Shown here: positions 1 through 10,877 of the stretch, in pieces
How positions within the stretch are numbered: position 1 is the first letter of the stretch
Layout of the letters: each line of letters begins with the position of its first letter
Source of the DNA: an uncultured Bacteroidia bacterium
Lineage (GTDB): Bacteria > Bacteroidota > Bacteroidia > Bacteroidales > Prolixibacteraceae
DNA length: 64,000 nt
Assembly (NCBI GenBank): GCA_903927965.1
Contig: CAIYPA010000258.1
Location: forward strand, 1 to 64,000
Reading direction: 5' to 3'
Translations under genes and position numbers: made by a program
Notes under the pieces: model-generated
The model's input: the letters and a program-made list of their open reading frames with translations, nothing else
Databases searched by the model: none
Told to the model about the DNA's origin: nothing

Positions 1-591
1 GATCCTGAAATTAAGTTGGTCAGCCTGACGGGCAAAGCAGGGACCGGGAAAACATTGCTTGCCCTTGCAGCGGCGATCGCGCAACATAACCTATACGAAA
101 ATATCTTGTTGGCCCGACCTATTGTTGCCCTTAGCAATAGGGATATTGGTTTCTTACCAGGCGATGCAGAAGAGAAAGTCTCACCTTATATGCAACCGTT
201 ATTTGATAACCTGGCAGTGATCAAGCGTTGTTTCAGTCCTATGAGTTCAGAATATAAATTGATTGAAGATCTTAAAAAAGATGAACGATTGGTAATCAGT
301 CCATTGGCATTTATCAGGGGGCGCAGTCTTTCTAACTGCTATTTTATCATCGATGAAGCACAGAATCTCACACCACATGAGGTAAAGACCATCATTACCA
401 GGGCAGGAGAAGGGACAAAAATGATCTTTACCGGTGATATCCAACAAATCGACTCTCCTTACCTTGATATGCAATCGAATGGTCTGGCTTACCTGACTGA
501 CCGGATGAAGGGACAGGACCTATTTGCACATGTTAACCTTGTGAAAGGAGAAAGAAGTTACCTTGCGGAGCTGGCCAGTAATTTGTTGTAG
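1..591 (+). CDS. PhoH family ATPase (C-terminal part, truncated by window start)
   Basis: Frame open from base 1; Walker [53 protein letters not shown] typical of PhoH. Confidence 0.93.
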   Translation, partial: DPEIKLVSLTGKAGTGKTLLALAAAIAQHNLYENILLARPIVALSNRDIGFLPGDAEEKVSPYMQPLFDNLAVIKRCFSPMSSEYKLIEDLKKDERLVISPLAFIRGRSLSNCYFIIDEAQNLTPHEVKTIITRAGEGTKMIFTGDIQQIDSPYLDMQSNGLAYLTDRMKGQDLFAHVNLVKGERSYLAELASNLL

Positions 592-660
592 TATGTTGAA
601 ATATGTTGAAATATGTTGAAATATGTTGAAATATGTTGAAATATGTTGAAATATGTTGAA
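591..660. repeat. 10-bp tandem repeat, 7 copies of (a/g)tatgttgaa
   Basis: Read directly: gtatgttgaa followed by six exact atatgttgaa units, starting at the phoH stop codon. Confidence 0.98.
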
Positions 661-724
661 ATAAAAAAAATCGAAATTTATTGAAATACAATTAATTGAA
701 TTTTAATACAATAATAAAAACAAC

Positions 725-1006
725 ATGTTAAGAGTAAACGAGTATTTTGGGGGGAGTGTAAAATCGATTGCAGTTGAAAATGAAGAAGGAACAGCAACCG
801 TTGGTGTTATGGAAGCCGGTGAGTATGAGTTTGGGACGTCAACCATTGAAATAATGACCATTACAGGCGGAATCCTCGAAGTGATTTTACCAGGTCAAAC
901 CCAATGGAAAACTTATCAAAAAGGGGATATTTTTGAGGTTGAAAAGGATACCAAGTTCAAGGTAAAAGCCAATAAACCAGTGGCATATCATTGTCTTTAT
1001 AAATAG
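725..1006 (+). CDS. ppnP: Pyrimidine/purine nucleoside phosphorylase (PpnP / DUF1255 cupin)
   Basis: 93 aa, EYFGGSVKSIA...GVMEAGEYEFGTSTIEIMTITGG...W..Y..GD.F.V. Confidence 0.9.
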   Translation: MLRVNEYFGGSVKSIAVENEEGTATVGVMEAGEYEFGTSTIEIMTITGGILEVILPGQTQWKTYQKGDIFEVEKDTKFKVKANKPVAYHCLYK

Positions 1007-1085
1007 CAACAGAGTTTAAGAGGCTGTTCAAAATTAGGCCATCGGGACAAATTGGACAACCTTCTTACAAAACCTATCTAAGAAT

Positions 1086-1628
1086 CTACTTTTCAAGAAT
1101 TTCCTTAAGTTTGTTCAGGCCATCTTCAAAATCTTTCGCCATCAATTTTTCCATATCCATGGTCAACAACATCAGGTTCAATGGATATTTCATTTTGCCT
1201 GAGAAACCCCATTTTACTTTTGTTGTGGTCCTGTTTACAGTCGAAGTTTCAAACCATGCTTTAGATGTGGAAGCAAAAGGCTTTATAAACCGAAGTTCAA
1301 AATCAATCCGGTATAAATCCTGAATTTTCTTAATCTCCTGCTCCCCTTTGCCAACATCTTTCATTTTACTCTCCCAAGTCGAAACCGCACCGACAGTCCC
1401 GTCAGTACCCAGTAATCCTTTAATCATTTCCGGATCTTTCCTGGACCAAACACTGAAATTATCCTGGTTCCTCAAAAGCAATATGTAATTGAAAACATCC
1501 GGTTTGGTTTGATTGATAACAATTTCGCGAACAAGGCCATAATTCTTTTTGGTAAACAAAGCAACAATCAACAAAATGCCGATAATACATAGAAGGCCGA
1601 TTATCAAGCCAAAGATATAAAACTTCAT
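1086..1628 (-). CDS. SRPBCC / polyketide cyclase-like protein with N-terminal TM helix
   Basis: N-terminal hydrophobic helix then VREIVINQTKPDVFNYILLLRNQDNFSVWSRKDP, WGFSGKMKYPLNLM. Confidence 0.75.
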   Translation of the reverse strand: MKFYIFGLIIGLLCIIGILLIVALFTKKNYGLVREIVINQTKPDVFNYILLLRNQDNFSVWSRKDPEMIKGLLGTDGTVGAVSTWESKMKDVGKGEQEIKKIQDLYRIDFELRFIKPFASTSKAWFETSTVNRTTTKVKWGFSGKMKYPLNLMLLTMDMEKLMAKDFEDGLNKLKEILEK

Positions 1629-1685
1629 AATTACAATATTAATAGGTTATACCTTGTTAAACGAAAATAGAATAAAAAAGTTTTG

Positions 1686-3341
1686 TTATTGATTCGTTAT
1701 TTTGAACTCAGCCTTACAATACCGTATTCCTAAAGCGTCGTACCGTTTAACTTGTTCAAGCAACCGTTTCCTGAACCACGCATAATCTTTGCCCACTTTG
1801 GGGGACCAAACGACTTCAGCCAATGCCGCAGCTCGGGGAAATACCATATATTCTACATATTCAGGTGTTTTCATATATTGGGTCCAGACATTTGCCTGTG
1901 CTCCAATGATGTATTTTGCTTCCTGTGAAGACAAATCAGAAGGAACAGGTTCATAATTGTAAACCTGCTCAAGGGTCAATAGTCCGCCTACAGCCAATGG
2001 TTCAGTTTTGGGATCAGACTGATATTGATCGAAATTGCAAATTCTAGCTGGCGACATTACAGTCAGGAGTTTTCTCCCAACTGAATTAATGGCGGTCGAT
2101 TCATTTCGCCACGACATTACGACCCCTTTTGAAAGGAGTGTATCTTTGGCTATCTCATCCCATCCAACAAGTTCCTTACCGAGGGAGTCAAGCACGGAGC
2201 CCATCCTGCGTACAAAGTAATTGTGCAAATCATGAGTTGTGCCCAAACTGTCGGTTTTCATCTTCAACTGGCAGGCTGAACATTGTTCCCACCGCGTTTC
2301 GGAGCAATCCGCACCTCCAATATGAAAGTATCTTCCAGGAAAAAGTGTTGACATTTCTGTGAGCACATCCCTAAGAAATGTATAAGTATTCTCTTTGCCC
2401 GGACAAAAAACGTCATTAAAAGTTCCCCATCGTGTAGCGACTTCGTAGGGCACACCAAGACAACCCAACTCCGGATAAGCCGCGAGTGCAGCCAATGCAT
2501 GACCTGGCATCCCGATTCCAGGAACAATTGTAATGTAACGGTCAGCTGCGTAAGAGACAATCTCACGAATATCGTTTCTTGTATAATATCCACCACTTTG
2601 GATTGTATCATAACCCACCGGATGATTACCATGACCCATTAATGTCTTTTTCCGGACAGATCCAACTTCGGTTAGCTTAGGATATTTATTGATCTCAATC
2701 CTCCACCCCTGATCATCGGAAAGCTGCCATTGAAAGGTATTAAATTTATGCATGGCCATATAGTCTATATATTTCATTATAAACTCTTTAGGCATATAAT
2801 GACGACTAACGTCAAGGTGAAGCCCACGCCATGAAAAGCGGGGGGTATCTTTAATTTCAATGGCCGGAAGGACAATCCCTGACAATTGTTTCGGAGTTGG
2901 CGGCATTAATTGAAGCAGGGTTTGAATACCGTAGAAAAGGCCGTTGGGAGCAGCAGCTTCGATCACAACACCTCTTTTGCTAACGACCAGATGGTAATCT
3001 TCCTTACCCATTTTAAGGTTTTCGTCCAATTTAATGAATATTGATTCATCTTCCTGATTATCAGAAACTGTTACAGGAATACTGATTCCATAGTATTTTT
3101 CAGTATGATTGTTTATGAAAGCTCCGATCTGCCGAAGTTGATCGGAATTGTTACTAATCATTATTTTAGTGGCGGGGGTAACTATAAAAATACCCTTTTG
3201 TTCGGCTACATGTGCAGGTAAAGGGATAAGCCGGACAACAGGCCGGGGCGGAGGTTCTTTGCAGGAAAACAAAAGAAAGACTGTGACTAAAATAAGAGGT
3301 ATTTGGAAAAACTTCATTTTCTGGTTGATTTGTTTTGTCAA
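1686..3341 (-). CDS. GH20 beta-N-acetylhexosaminidase, lipoprotein
   Basis: Lipobox LLFSC; WRGLHLDVSRHYMPKEFIMKYIDYMAMHKFNTFQWQLSDDQGWR; FHIGGADCSETRW; GH20 domains. Confidence 0.93.
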   Translation of the reverse strand: MTKQINQKMKFFQIPLILVTVFLLFSCKEPPPRPVVRLIPLPAHVAEQKGIFIVTPATKIMISNNSDQLRQIGAFINNHTEKYYGISIPVTVSDNQEDESIFIKLDENLKMGKEDYHLVVSKRGVVIEAAAPNGLFYGIQTLLQLMPPTPKQLSGIVLPAIEIKDTPRFSWRGLHLDVSRHYMPKEFIMKYIDYMAMHKFNTFQWQLSDDQGWRIEINKYPKLTEVGSVRKKTLMGHGNHPVGYDTIQSGGYYTRNDIREIVSYAADRYITIVPGIGMPGHALAALAAYPELGCLGVPYEVATRWGTFNDVFCPGKENTYTFLRDVLTEMSTLFPGRYFHIGGADCSETRWEQCSACQLKMKTDSLGTTHDLHNYFVRRMGSVLDSLGKELVGWDEIAKDTLLSKGVVMSWRNESTAINSVGRKLLTVMSPARICNFDQYQSDPKTEPLAVGGLLTLEQVYNYEPVPSDLSSQEAKYIIGAQANVWTQYMKTPEYVEYMVFPRAAALAEVVWSPKVGKDYAWFRKRLLEQVKRYDALGIRYCKAEFKITNQ

Positions 3342-3359
3342 GGGTGCAAAAATACAAAA

Positions 3360-4772
3360 TTAATAGTTGACTGGCTCATTTGGTCGATGATCTGGTTTAA
3401 CCTGATTGAAAATCAATTTATTGGATTTGCCAATAAAGAGGATCATTGCATTAACGACAAATGCCATTATAATCAAACTGTTACCTATCCGATTGTTCCA
3501 GTTTAGTGCGATTATCTTCCCAGTTAAGGCAATTGCCCCGCCAGCTACCATAGCGGTTCCACTTCGGATTTTACTTGCTTTGTAATTGAAAAGTCCGGCG
3601 ATCGTGGGAACAATAAACGATCCAGAGAAAATTGTCAGGGCAATCAGCAAAGACTGGATAATGGACTGCACTCCTAAAGAGAGTAAAATACTTAACAACC
3701 CAATGATCAACATGATGATTTTTGTATTCCGACGTGAATTTTTTTGTACTAATCCCTTTGAAATAGGGTCACTGATAATCGTCGAAGAGGTCATCAAAGC
3801 CGTGGAACCTGATGACATGACTGCCGAAAGGAGTGCGGCAATCAACAAACCGACTCCCCAATCTGGCAAGGCAGATTGCATGACTTGTATCAGTACTGAA
3901 CCTTTTTGTTGATGCAATTCTGGAAATTTATAGGCTGAAAAAACACCAAGAAATGTGATGCACAACGAAAATGGGATCAAAACAATGGCACTGATCACGA
4001 CGCTTTTTCGTGCAATTTGCTCATCCTTAGCACAAAAAATACGTGAATAAATATCCGGACCAACAATAAAAGTGCTCGAATAGGTCAAAATCAACACGAT
4101 CAGGTCGAAAGGATGGAACCCTTCATTGAATGGGAAATTCAGGGTAGTCATTTTTAATGGGGAAACCGGCTCAATAAAAAGGATGTATAAAGCGGTTATA
4201 AGAATTCCGAATATGATAATCACAGACTGGTAAAGGTCGGTTTTCAATACCGATATCTGACCTCCAATAATCGTATAAAAAATAAAAACCGCCCCTGCTC
4301 CCCAGACGCCTAACGAATAATCCAATCCGGTAAAGCCTGTCATAATTTTGGCAGCACCGATGATTTGGGCTGCAATGATTCCGATCCATGCAAATGAAAT
4401 GATAAATGAGGAGATCATTTTGGCTTCAGATCCGTAAAAATCGCCAATCATTTGTGGCAGAGTATATTTCCCTTTGTATCTTATCTTCATTGAAACTGGG
4501 ACGAGGAGGAACAATCCCGCCGATGCACTTAACAACAACCAGGATGCTGCCCATCCCTGGGTCAGTGTAAGATCTGCGGTACCTAGGATGGCCGAACTTC
4601 CCAGAATGGTAGCCAATAACGAACCTGTAATCTGCCAAAGATTCCCACGCTTTCCGGCCAAATAATAATCGCTATCAGACTTGATTTTATTGGAGGAGAT
4701 GATCCCGATCAGGATCATCAATATAAAATAGAGAAAAATAATTAAATACTTGACCATTAGTTGAATGTTCAA
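3360..4772 (-). CDS. Sodium:solute symporter family protein
   Basis: Multi-TM; SDYYLAGKRGNLWQITGSLLATILGSSAILGT typical of SSS family. Confidence 0.88.
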   Translation of the reverse strand: MNIQLMVKYLIIFLYFILMILIGIISSNKIKSDSDYYLAGKRGNLWQITGSLLATILGSSAILGTADLTLTQGWAASWLLLSASAGLFLLVPVSMKIRYKGKYTLPQMIGDFYGSEAKMISSFIISFAWIGIIAAQIIGAAKIMTGFTGLDYSLGVWGAGAVFIFYTIIGGQISVLKTDLYQSVIIIFGILITALYILFIEPVSPLKMTTLNFPFNEGFHPFDLIVLILTYSSTFIVGPDIYSRIFCAKDEQIARKSVVISAIVLIPFSLCITFLGVFSAYKFPELHQQKGSVLIQVMQSALPDWGVGLLIAALLSAVMSSGSTALMTSSTIISDPISKGLVQKNSRRNTKIIMLIIGLLSILLSLGVQSIIQSLLIALTIFSGSFIVPTIAGLFNYKASKIRSGTAMVAGGAIALTGKIIALNWNNRIGNSLIIMAFVVNAMILFIGKSNKLIFNQVKPDHRPNEPVNY

Positions 4773-5698
4773 GTTTGCGCTTCAAATATTGGTTCTGATT
4801 CCTTTACTGGAACAGGTTCTTTTCTGAACGGTGGGAAGAAAACCCAATATACACCGCCTAAAGAAAGGATCGAGGAAATAAGGAAGCTCATTAAACTGAG
4901 AGCGATGCACAATTCATTGTTTAAGAGCAAAACCTTTGCGCTGAGCAGAAAAACTATTTCGCGTGCCCCAAACCCACCGATTGTGATTGGAACTGCAGTA
5001 GCAATAGCTGAAACAAAAAAGAGAAAAAGGTAGTCGAACAGGTCAGTTGTCTGGTGAAAAGAGAATAGGATGAATAAGGCAGCAATAAATTGCATCATTT
5101 GCAATGCCATCGACCACCAGAATAACCCTGCATGAATATTCAGGAAACTTTTAAAAAAATATTTTAATACGAAAATATATAAACCGTAAATCAGAGGTGC
5201 TGCAAGCCATGCTGCTTTGCCGTACACAATGTGAAGTCCTGATAAATAATACAATACGACAGTGATCATCCCTATCGCCACCAAACCAGCAATCCGGTTG
5301 ACAAGCATTGTACCAATATTCTTTTTGACACCATTTTTACGGTATTTGTTTACAAGATAAACCTTCATTCCATCGCCACCTATGCCTCCTGGCAGGAACA
5401 GATTGTAGAACATTCCTAGCCAGAATAGTTTGATATTCAACTGTTGGGAAAGATTGGCTCCTGTATTGCGGAAAGAGAGGTTTTGCCTGAAAGCAGAAAG
5501 TAAAAAGAAAAGCCCAAAGAAAATAAATGCCCCAATCAGGTAATAAAAATTGGATGTAGAATAGAATTTCAAAACCTCCGTGAATGAAATTTGCGACATG
5601 ACCCACCAGATGGCTGCCACCGATACGCCAAGTTTCAGCAGGTTGATGCCAAATTTCTTAATTTTTTTTTTCATGTGCGAACCACCTGTTTGAATCAA
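4769..5698 (-). CDS. Lysylphosphatidylglycerol synthase TM region / UPF0104-like membrane protein
   Basis: Multi-TM; FYNLFLPGGIGGDGMKVYLVNKY, PITIGGFGAREIVF; 4-bp overlap with downstream symporter gene. Confidence 0.8.
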   Translation of the reverse strand: MIQTGGSHMKKKIKKFGINLLKLGVSVAAIWWVMSQISFTEVLKFYSTSNFYYLIGAFIFFGLFFLLSAFRQNLSFRNTGANLSQQLNIKLFWLGMFYNLFLPGGIGGDGMKVYLVNKYRKNGVKKNIGTMLVNRIAGLVAIGMITVVLYYLSGLHIVYGKAAWLAAPLIYGLYIFVLKYFFKSFLNIHAGLFWWSMALQMMQFIAALFILFSFHQTTDLFDYLFLFFVSAIATAVPITIGGFGAREIVFLLSAKVLLLNNELCIALSLMSFLISSILSLGGVYWVFFPPFRKEPVPVKESEPIFEAQT

Positions 5699-5912
5699 TT
5701 ATATATTTCAAATAATATCAAGTCTGATTCCAGACTAGTTTTACTTTAGTCGGCAAAAGTATTGATTATTGAAGGATCACAAAAGGTAAAATGGTTAAAA
5801 AACAGTTAAAAAAACCATGATTGAAATCCACTAACAAAAGTTAATTGAAAATTCAATCATGGCTATTTAATAAGACCCAAAAGTCCCTCCGACCAATTCA
5901 GATGAGACCAGA

Positions 5913-8900
5913 CTATTTCTTGATGATACTGATGTCTTTTAACCTGATGTTCCTGAACTTAACAACAGATCCATGTCCAAGGAATCCGATATGCCCTTTT
6001 TTGTTGAGCAAACCGGGGTGTTGTTTGTGGTCCATGGTGGCTGTATTATTTTTGGACGCTTCCTTGATATCGCCATCCATAATCACCTCACCATTAAGTG
6101 TAACCGTGATGTGATTTCCTTTGGCGACCACTTCCTCATAATTCCACTGACCTATAGGTTTGAGGAATCCCCTTTTGGCCGGAATTACCCCATAAACAGA
6201 ACCATGGTATTGGTAAGGTTGCAACTGGGCATAAATAGGGTCTTCATTATCGAGGATTTGAAGTTCCATGCCAACATATGCTGCATCACCAGATAGTGGG
6301 GCACGGATACCAAGGCCATTGTTGGCAGCAGGAGTCAACTGAAATTCAAAACGATAGATGAAATCGCTGTATTCGTCTGAGGTATAAAGGTTTCCATGCG
6401 ACGGGCCATTGTCGATGTGAAGAACAATCTCCCCATTTTCGGCATGATAATCGGTAGTATTTCCTGTCCAACCTTCAAAATTTTTTCCATTGAACAATGG
6501 TTTGAAACCATCGGCTGCTTCAGCTTCAGAAACATTATAATTGTCGTTGTTCAATTCCTGGACATAAATGTCACGGAATGCCAAGTCTGTTCCATGTGCC
6601 TGTAATTCAATAGCTTCCTTTGAAAAGATAGGTATATTACGGTCCCAGTAATTCTCAAGTACCACATTGTCAACAACCAGTTCGCCATTCAGATGAACAG
6701 TTACTTTTTCACCAACCATTTTAATCCTGAATGTATTCCAGTCACCAACAGGATTATCGGCAACTTTCAATGGTTTTGACTGGTTTTTCTGGTTGTTGTA
6801 AAGTCCGCCTGAACCCACTTGTGCACCAACATCAACACGAGAAGTGTCCCAGATCTGGACCTGTGGCGAACCTCTCAAATAAATACCGCTGTCACCTTTT
6901 TTCGTGATCCTCCAGTCAACAACCATCTCAAAATCACCATATTTCTTAACCGAACAAAGATTATCGCCGTTACCGTTGAATACAATGCACCCATCTTTCA
7001 CGGCCCAGTTGGTGGCAATTTTTTGATTGGCCTCTTGTTGTTTCAATTCAAGGTCTTTTGGAGCCATTTTTTGCCTTGTAACAGGGTTTCCTACCAACGC
7101 CTGCCATCCTGTAAGGTCTTTACCGTTGAACATAGGAACAAGGCCGTCCTCGTATGACATTCCGGCAAGATACTGAAGGATTTTTGCTTTGTCGTATTCG
7201 CTTTCACTACCTGAAAGACTTTTGGAGGCTTTTGTCAAAGCATCTCGAACGATCACTCCGGTCATGCCACTTTTTGAATCGGTTGGAAGTGCGATCTCCA
7301 TCACCGATTGGGCAGCATCCGCCTTCAAATCGTTATTTTCGAGAAAAGAAGCAGTTGTCACAAGGGCAAGGAATGTTTTAATTTGTCCAATTGATCTTAT
7401 AATCAATGATTTATCCCTATTATTTGCAGCAAGTGGGATCATTTTGCGATATTGCAGCAACTTTTGGTCATCTGGCAGTGCTGAACTTCTGATCTGACGC
7501 ACAAACCCTTTCAAAGCATTTGACTGTTTTTCGCCCGTCGAAGTTTTGCAAATTTCGTACAATGCAGCCGATGCGGTATAGTCTTTCCAATTGATCAAAG
7601 CATTAAAAGCAGCTTCTTTTTCAACTGTATTGGCAGAATTTGTAAAACCTGTTACTGCTTTGAGTGCCTTTGCACCACCTATCCTCGGTAGGATTTCAAG
7701 GATACGTTCTTTTTTGGGTGCACTGCCCAATTTTGCCAGGATAGGCAATGAGCGTTTGTCGGCATCTTTGATTTCTGAAGTGGCATTTACAATACCGTCC
7801 TGAATATTGGCAACTTTTTCCTTATCATCCGTTGAGAAAAGAAGTTCAAGCATTTGATCTACAACTGTCTGTGAACCAATATTTTTCATTGCAGCATAAG
7901 CGGCTGACTTAATCGCTGCATCTGAACTTGTTGTATAGCTTTTCACCTGATCAAAGAAACGGGCACCAGATTTGGCTCCGATAATCCCAATGATTTCACT
8001 TTTTGAAGTGGCCGGTGCGGTGGCAAGCAAAGCCACAAACGGATCAAGTCCTTTCTCATCAACAAGCGACAACAATGCTTTTGCTGCTAATCCAGGATAT
8101 GTTCCTTTCTTAAAAAGCGCAGTAAGATCGGCAACCGCAGCTTTACCTTTCAGTTTGGCATACGATGCAATAGCTGCTTCACCAACTATCGGATTTTTAT
8201 CGGCAAGTTGTGATTTGATAAAGTCGGAAACCGAAAGGTCTCCTTTTTTGCCAAGCATTGTTATGATTTCAGCTTTTTGTTCCGGTTGGGCTTTCTTTGC
8301 TTTGGCAACCCAAAGTTTTGTCGAAGCTTTAGCACTCTTGCCAACAAGGTTCAAAACAGCAAACCGATAAGGTTTATCGGTATTGTCGAACGCTTTGAGA
8401 AGTTTGGGTTGTGCATCGGCCTCAAAATATTGGTTATAAATTGCCAGTGCGGAAGAGTTCGTGTGCAATTGCGCCGGTGTGAGACAGATGTTCAGGATGT
8501 CGTTGCAGGCGTCGCCGCACAACTTAAGGCTCCCTTTTTCACCCAACCGTTGAGTATAAGTTACAAATGCCTGCGCTGCATTTGTTGGTTCATAAACAAA
8601 CCCTGCTTTTACAGCAGCATCCAAAAGAGGCTGATACGATTCCTCAGCTGCTATGTTTGCAAGTGCTGCCAAAGTAACTTTTTTCAGGCTGGCATTGTCA
8701 GTAGCAAGATTTTTTAGGATTTCTTTGTTTGCGGATGAAACCTTAAGTTCCCCAAGGGCTTTTGTAATGGCAATCTGGGAAACGTTTTTGGCTCCAGGCA
8801 AAGCTTTGGCAAGCTCAACTTTGGCAAGTTCGTTGTTGATAAAGGAGAGGGTAAAAACTGCTGGTTCAGCCAAATGGTTCTGAGTGAGGTAGGGCGCTAC

Positions 8901-9317
8901 CGCTTTAACCGCCACATCTTTTCCAACTAATTGCAATTGCCTCATAAAAAAGCTCTTAACTTCGATATCAGTTGCCTTTTCCAATGCATTGACAAAGCAC
9001 CTTTCAGCAAATACCCTTTTATCTTCCCTACCCGGCTGGGAAGCGTAACGTGTCAGGCCATTTAAAGCATAGGCAATGGCCGTGTTGTCACCTTTTCCTG
9101 ACGGAACCATACGCTCAGCAATTTTCTGAAATCCTAAATCACCAAACGAAATCAGCTCCTCCATTAATTTATCACGCTGATTCAATTTGTTTGCCGGCAT
9201 CTGTGCCAGAAAATCGGCTATTTTCGTATCGATTGTACGGGTGTCCTGAGCCTGTAAGATTGGGGCGATCATCAACAAGACAATCACAACCAAAAGAGAA
9301 TTGAATATCTTCTTCAT
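5913..9317 (-). CDS. HEAT-repeat protein fused to two C-terminal DUF1080 (3-keto-disaccharide hydrolase) domains
   Basis: Signal peptide; alpha-helical repeats; two DUF1080 starts: VPMFNGKDLTGWQ and KPLFNGKNFEGWTG, each with a D(S/N)GI/GLGI(Y)LRG-like strand. Confidence 0.88.
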   Translation of the reverse strand: MKKIFNSLLVVIVLLMIAPILQAQDTRTIDTKIADFLAQMPANKLNQRDKLMEELISFGDLGFQKIAERMVPSGKGDNTAIAYALNGLTRYASQPGREDKRVFAERCFVNALEKATDIEVKSFFMRQLQLVGKDVAVKAVAPYLTQNHLAEPAVFTLSFINNELAKVELAKALPGAKNVSQIAITKALGELKVSSANKEILKNLATDNASLKKVTLAALANIAAEESYQPLLDAAVKAGFVYEPTNAAQAFVTYTQRLGEKGSLKLCGDACNDILNICLTPAQLHTNSSALAIYNQYFEADAQPKLLKAFDNTDKPYRFAVLNLVGKSAKASTKLWVAKAKKAQPEQKAEIITMLGKKGDLSVSDFIKSQLADKNPIVGEAAIASYAKLKGKAAVADLTALFKKGTYPGLAAKALLSLVDEKGLDPFVALLATAPATSKSEIIGIIGAKSGARFFDQVKSYTTSSDAAIKSAAYAAMKNIGSQTVVDQMLELLFSTDDKEKVANIQDGIVNATSEIKDADKRSLPILAKLGSAPKKERILEILPRIGGAKALKAVTGFTNSANTVEKEAAFNALINWKDYTASAALYEICKTSTGEKQSNALKGFVRQIRSSALPDDQKLLQYRKMIPLAANNRDKSLIIRSIGQIKTFLALVTTASFLENNDLKADAAQSVMEIALPTDSKSGMTGVIVRDALTKASKSLSGSESEYDKAKILQYLAGMSYEDGLVPMFNGKDLTGWQALVGNPVTRQKMAPKDLELKQQEANQKIATNWAVKDGCIVFNGNGDNLCSVKKYGDFEMVVDWRITKKGDSGIYLRGSPQVQIWDTSRVDVGAQVGSGGLYNNQKNQSKPLKVADNPVGDWNTFRIKMVGEKVTVHLNGELVVDNVVLENYWDRNIPIFSKEAIELQAHGTDLAFRDIYVQELNNDNYNVSEAEAADGFKPLFNGKNFEGWTGNTTDYHAENGEIVLHIDNGPSHGNLYTSDEYSDFIYRFEFQLTPAANNGLGIRAPLSGDAAYVGMELQILDNEDPIYAQLQPYQYHGSVYGVIPAKRGFLKPIGQWNYEEVVAKGNHITVTLNGEVIMDGDIKEASKNNTATMDHKQHPGLLNKKGHIGFLGHGSVVKFRNIRLKDISIIKK

Positions 9318-9335
9318 ATTTAACTTTTTTGAATA

Positions 9336-10607
9336 TTAGATAAATGTCCAGGCTGCACGCATGGGTTGATGAATAAGCCTGTTTGCAGCTTCATCGTTGA
9401 TAAACTGCTGTTTATCAGGGTCAAAATTCAAGGTGCGACCCAATCTGACTGCTAGTATCCCCAGGTTTACCAATGTACAGGAACGGTATCCGTTCATCTC
9501 GTTAAGCGCAAATTTCTGGCGTGTCCTTACGGATTCTGAAAAAGTCGTGATCCGTGGTTCCGGATCAGGAAGGGTTTCGATAAACTTGTTCAGATTCGGG
9601 ATATCCGACTCGAATCCCTTAAAGATCTTACCATGGGGCCCTTCAATATAAGCCGCATTCACATCTTTGTTTTCACCGTCGAGGATAATCTTGCAACCGT
9701 CGGCATAGGTGTATTCGACCCTGCGCCAGGTGCCCACAGCATCTTCGTGTTGCTGAGGTGCATCCACCTCTATCTTCACAGGGCTGGTATTGTCTTTACC
9801 CAATAGATATTGTACAGGATCGAGGTAATGTTGGCCCATATCGCCAAGTCCGCCTCCATCATAATCCCAATATCCACGGAATTTGGAATGGACGCGTTCC
9901 ACATTATAAGGACGGTACGGTGCAGGTCCCAACCAAAAATCGTAATCCAGCTCATCAGGAACCGGCATTGGTTGAAGATTGGTCTCGCCCCTCCAGTAGA
10001 ATTTCCAATCGAAACCTGTAATTCCACTAACTGTTACTTTCAATGGCCATCCAAGAATCCCACTTTCAATTACTTTTTTCAATGGCTTGACCTCTGTTCC
10101 AAGGCCATAGAAATTATCCTTAAACCTGAACCAGGTGTTCAACCTGAACATTCGGCCATGTTTGTTCACCTCTTCAACAACTTTCATCCCCTCCCCTATT
10201 GTGCGCGTCATCGGTTTTTCGCACCAGATGTCTTTACCTGCCCTTGCTGCTTCGATGGCCATCAAACCATGCCAGTGTGGAGGTGTCGCAATGTGGACAA
10301 CATCAATATCAGGCTGTAGCAAAAGTTCCCGGTAGTCGTGGTAAGTCTTAACCGAGTTACTAATCAGTGATTGAGCCAATTGCATGTGTTTTTTATCAAC
10401 ATCGCACACGGCAATCACTTTTGTCCCTTCATAAGGGATATGCCCGCGACCCATGCCGCCAGTACCAATAATCGCCTTTGTAAGTTGGTCACTTGGAGCG
10501 GTAAAGCCCGGTCCTCCCAATACATGGCGTGGGATAATCATCATCCCCGCAGCCAAAGCTGCCGAAGACTTAAGGAAATCTCTTCGATTTGCCGATTTCT
10601 TTTCCAT
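9336..10607 (-). CDS. Gfo/Idh/MocA family oxidoreductase with Tat-like signal
   Basis: RRDFLKSSAALAAGMMIIPRHVLGG; AIIGTGGMGRGHI; IWCEKPMTRTIGEG. Confidence 0.92.
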   Translation of the reverse strand: MEKKSANRRDFLKSSAALAAGMMIIPRHVLGGPGFTAPSDQLTKAIIGTGGMGRGHIPYEGTKVIAVCDVDKKHMQLAQSLISNSVKTYHDYRELLLQPDIDVVHIATPPHWHGLMAIEAARAGKDIWCEKPMTRTIGEGMKVVEEVNKHGRMFRLNTWFRFKDNFYGLGTEVKPLKKVIESGILGWPLKVTVSGITGFDWKFYWRGETNLQPMPVPDELDYDFWLGPAPYRPYNVERVHSKFRGYWDYDGGGLGDMGQHYLDPVQYLLGKDNTSPVKIEVDAPQQHEDAVGTWRRVEYTYADGCKIILDGENKDVNAAYIEGPHGKIFKGFESDIPNLNKFIETLPDPEPRITTFSESVRTRQKFALNEMNGYRSCTLVNLGILAVRLGRTLNFDPDKQQFINDEAANRLIHQPMRAAWTFI

Positions 10608-10877
10608 ATTGTTTAATTATGATGTGTTAAAAAGTCTATTACAATCAAGCAAAAATAAGGTTTACTGCGATATAGTCCACAAAATTCCGAAAGTATTTTA
10701 TGGGAAAGGAGATTTTTTGGATGAAATGGGTTTCCAACACCATTTGTTACTGAATGTTTTCTTTCATTGATATTTGATCATGGACAGGATCCTTATAAAT
10801 TGCTTTCGGAAAGTGCCTTGATTTTGTAAAACAAAATGGTTGGCACTCATTTGATCATGACGATCTACCTTAAGAAG

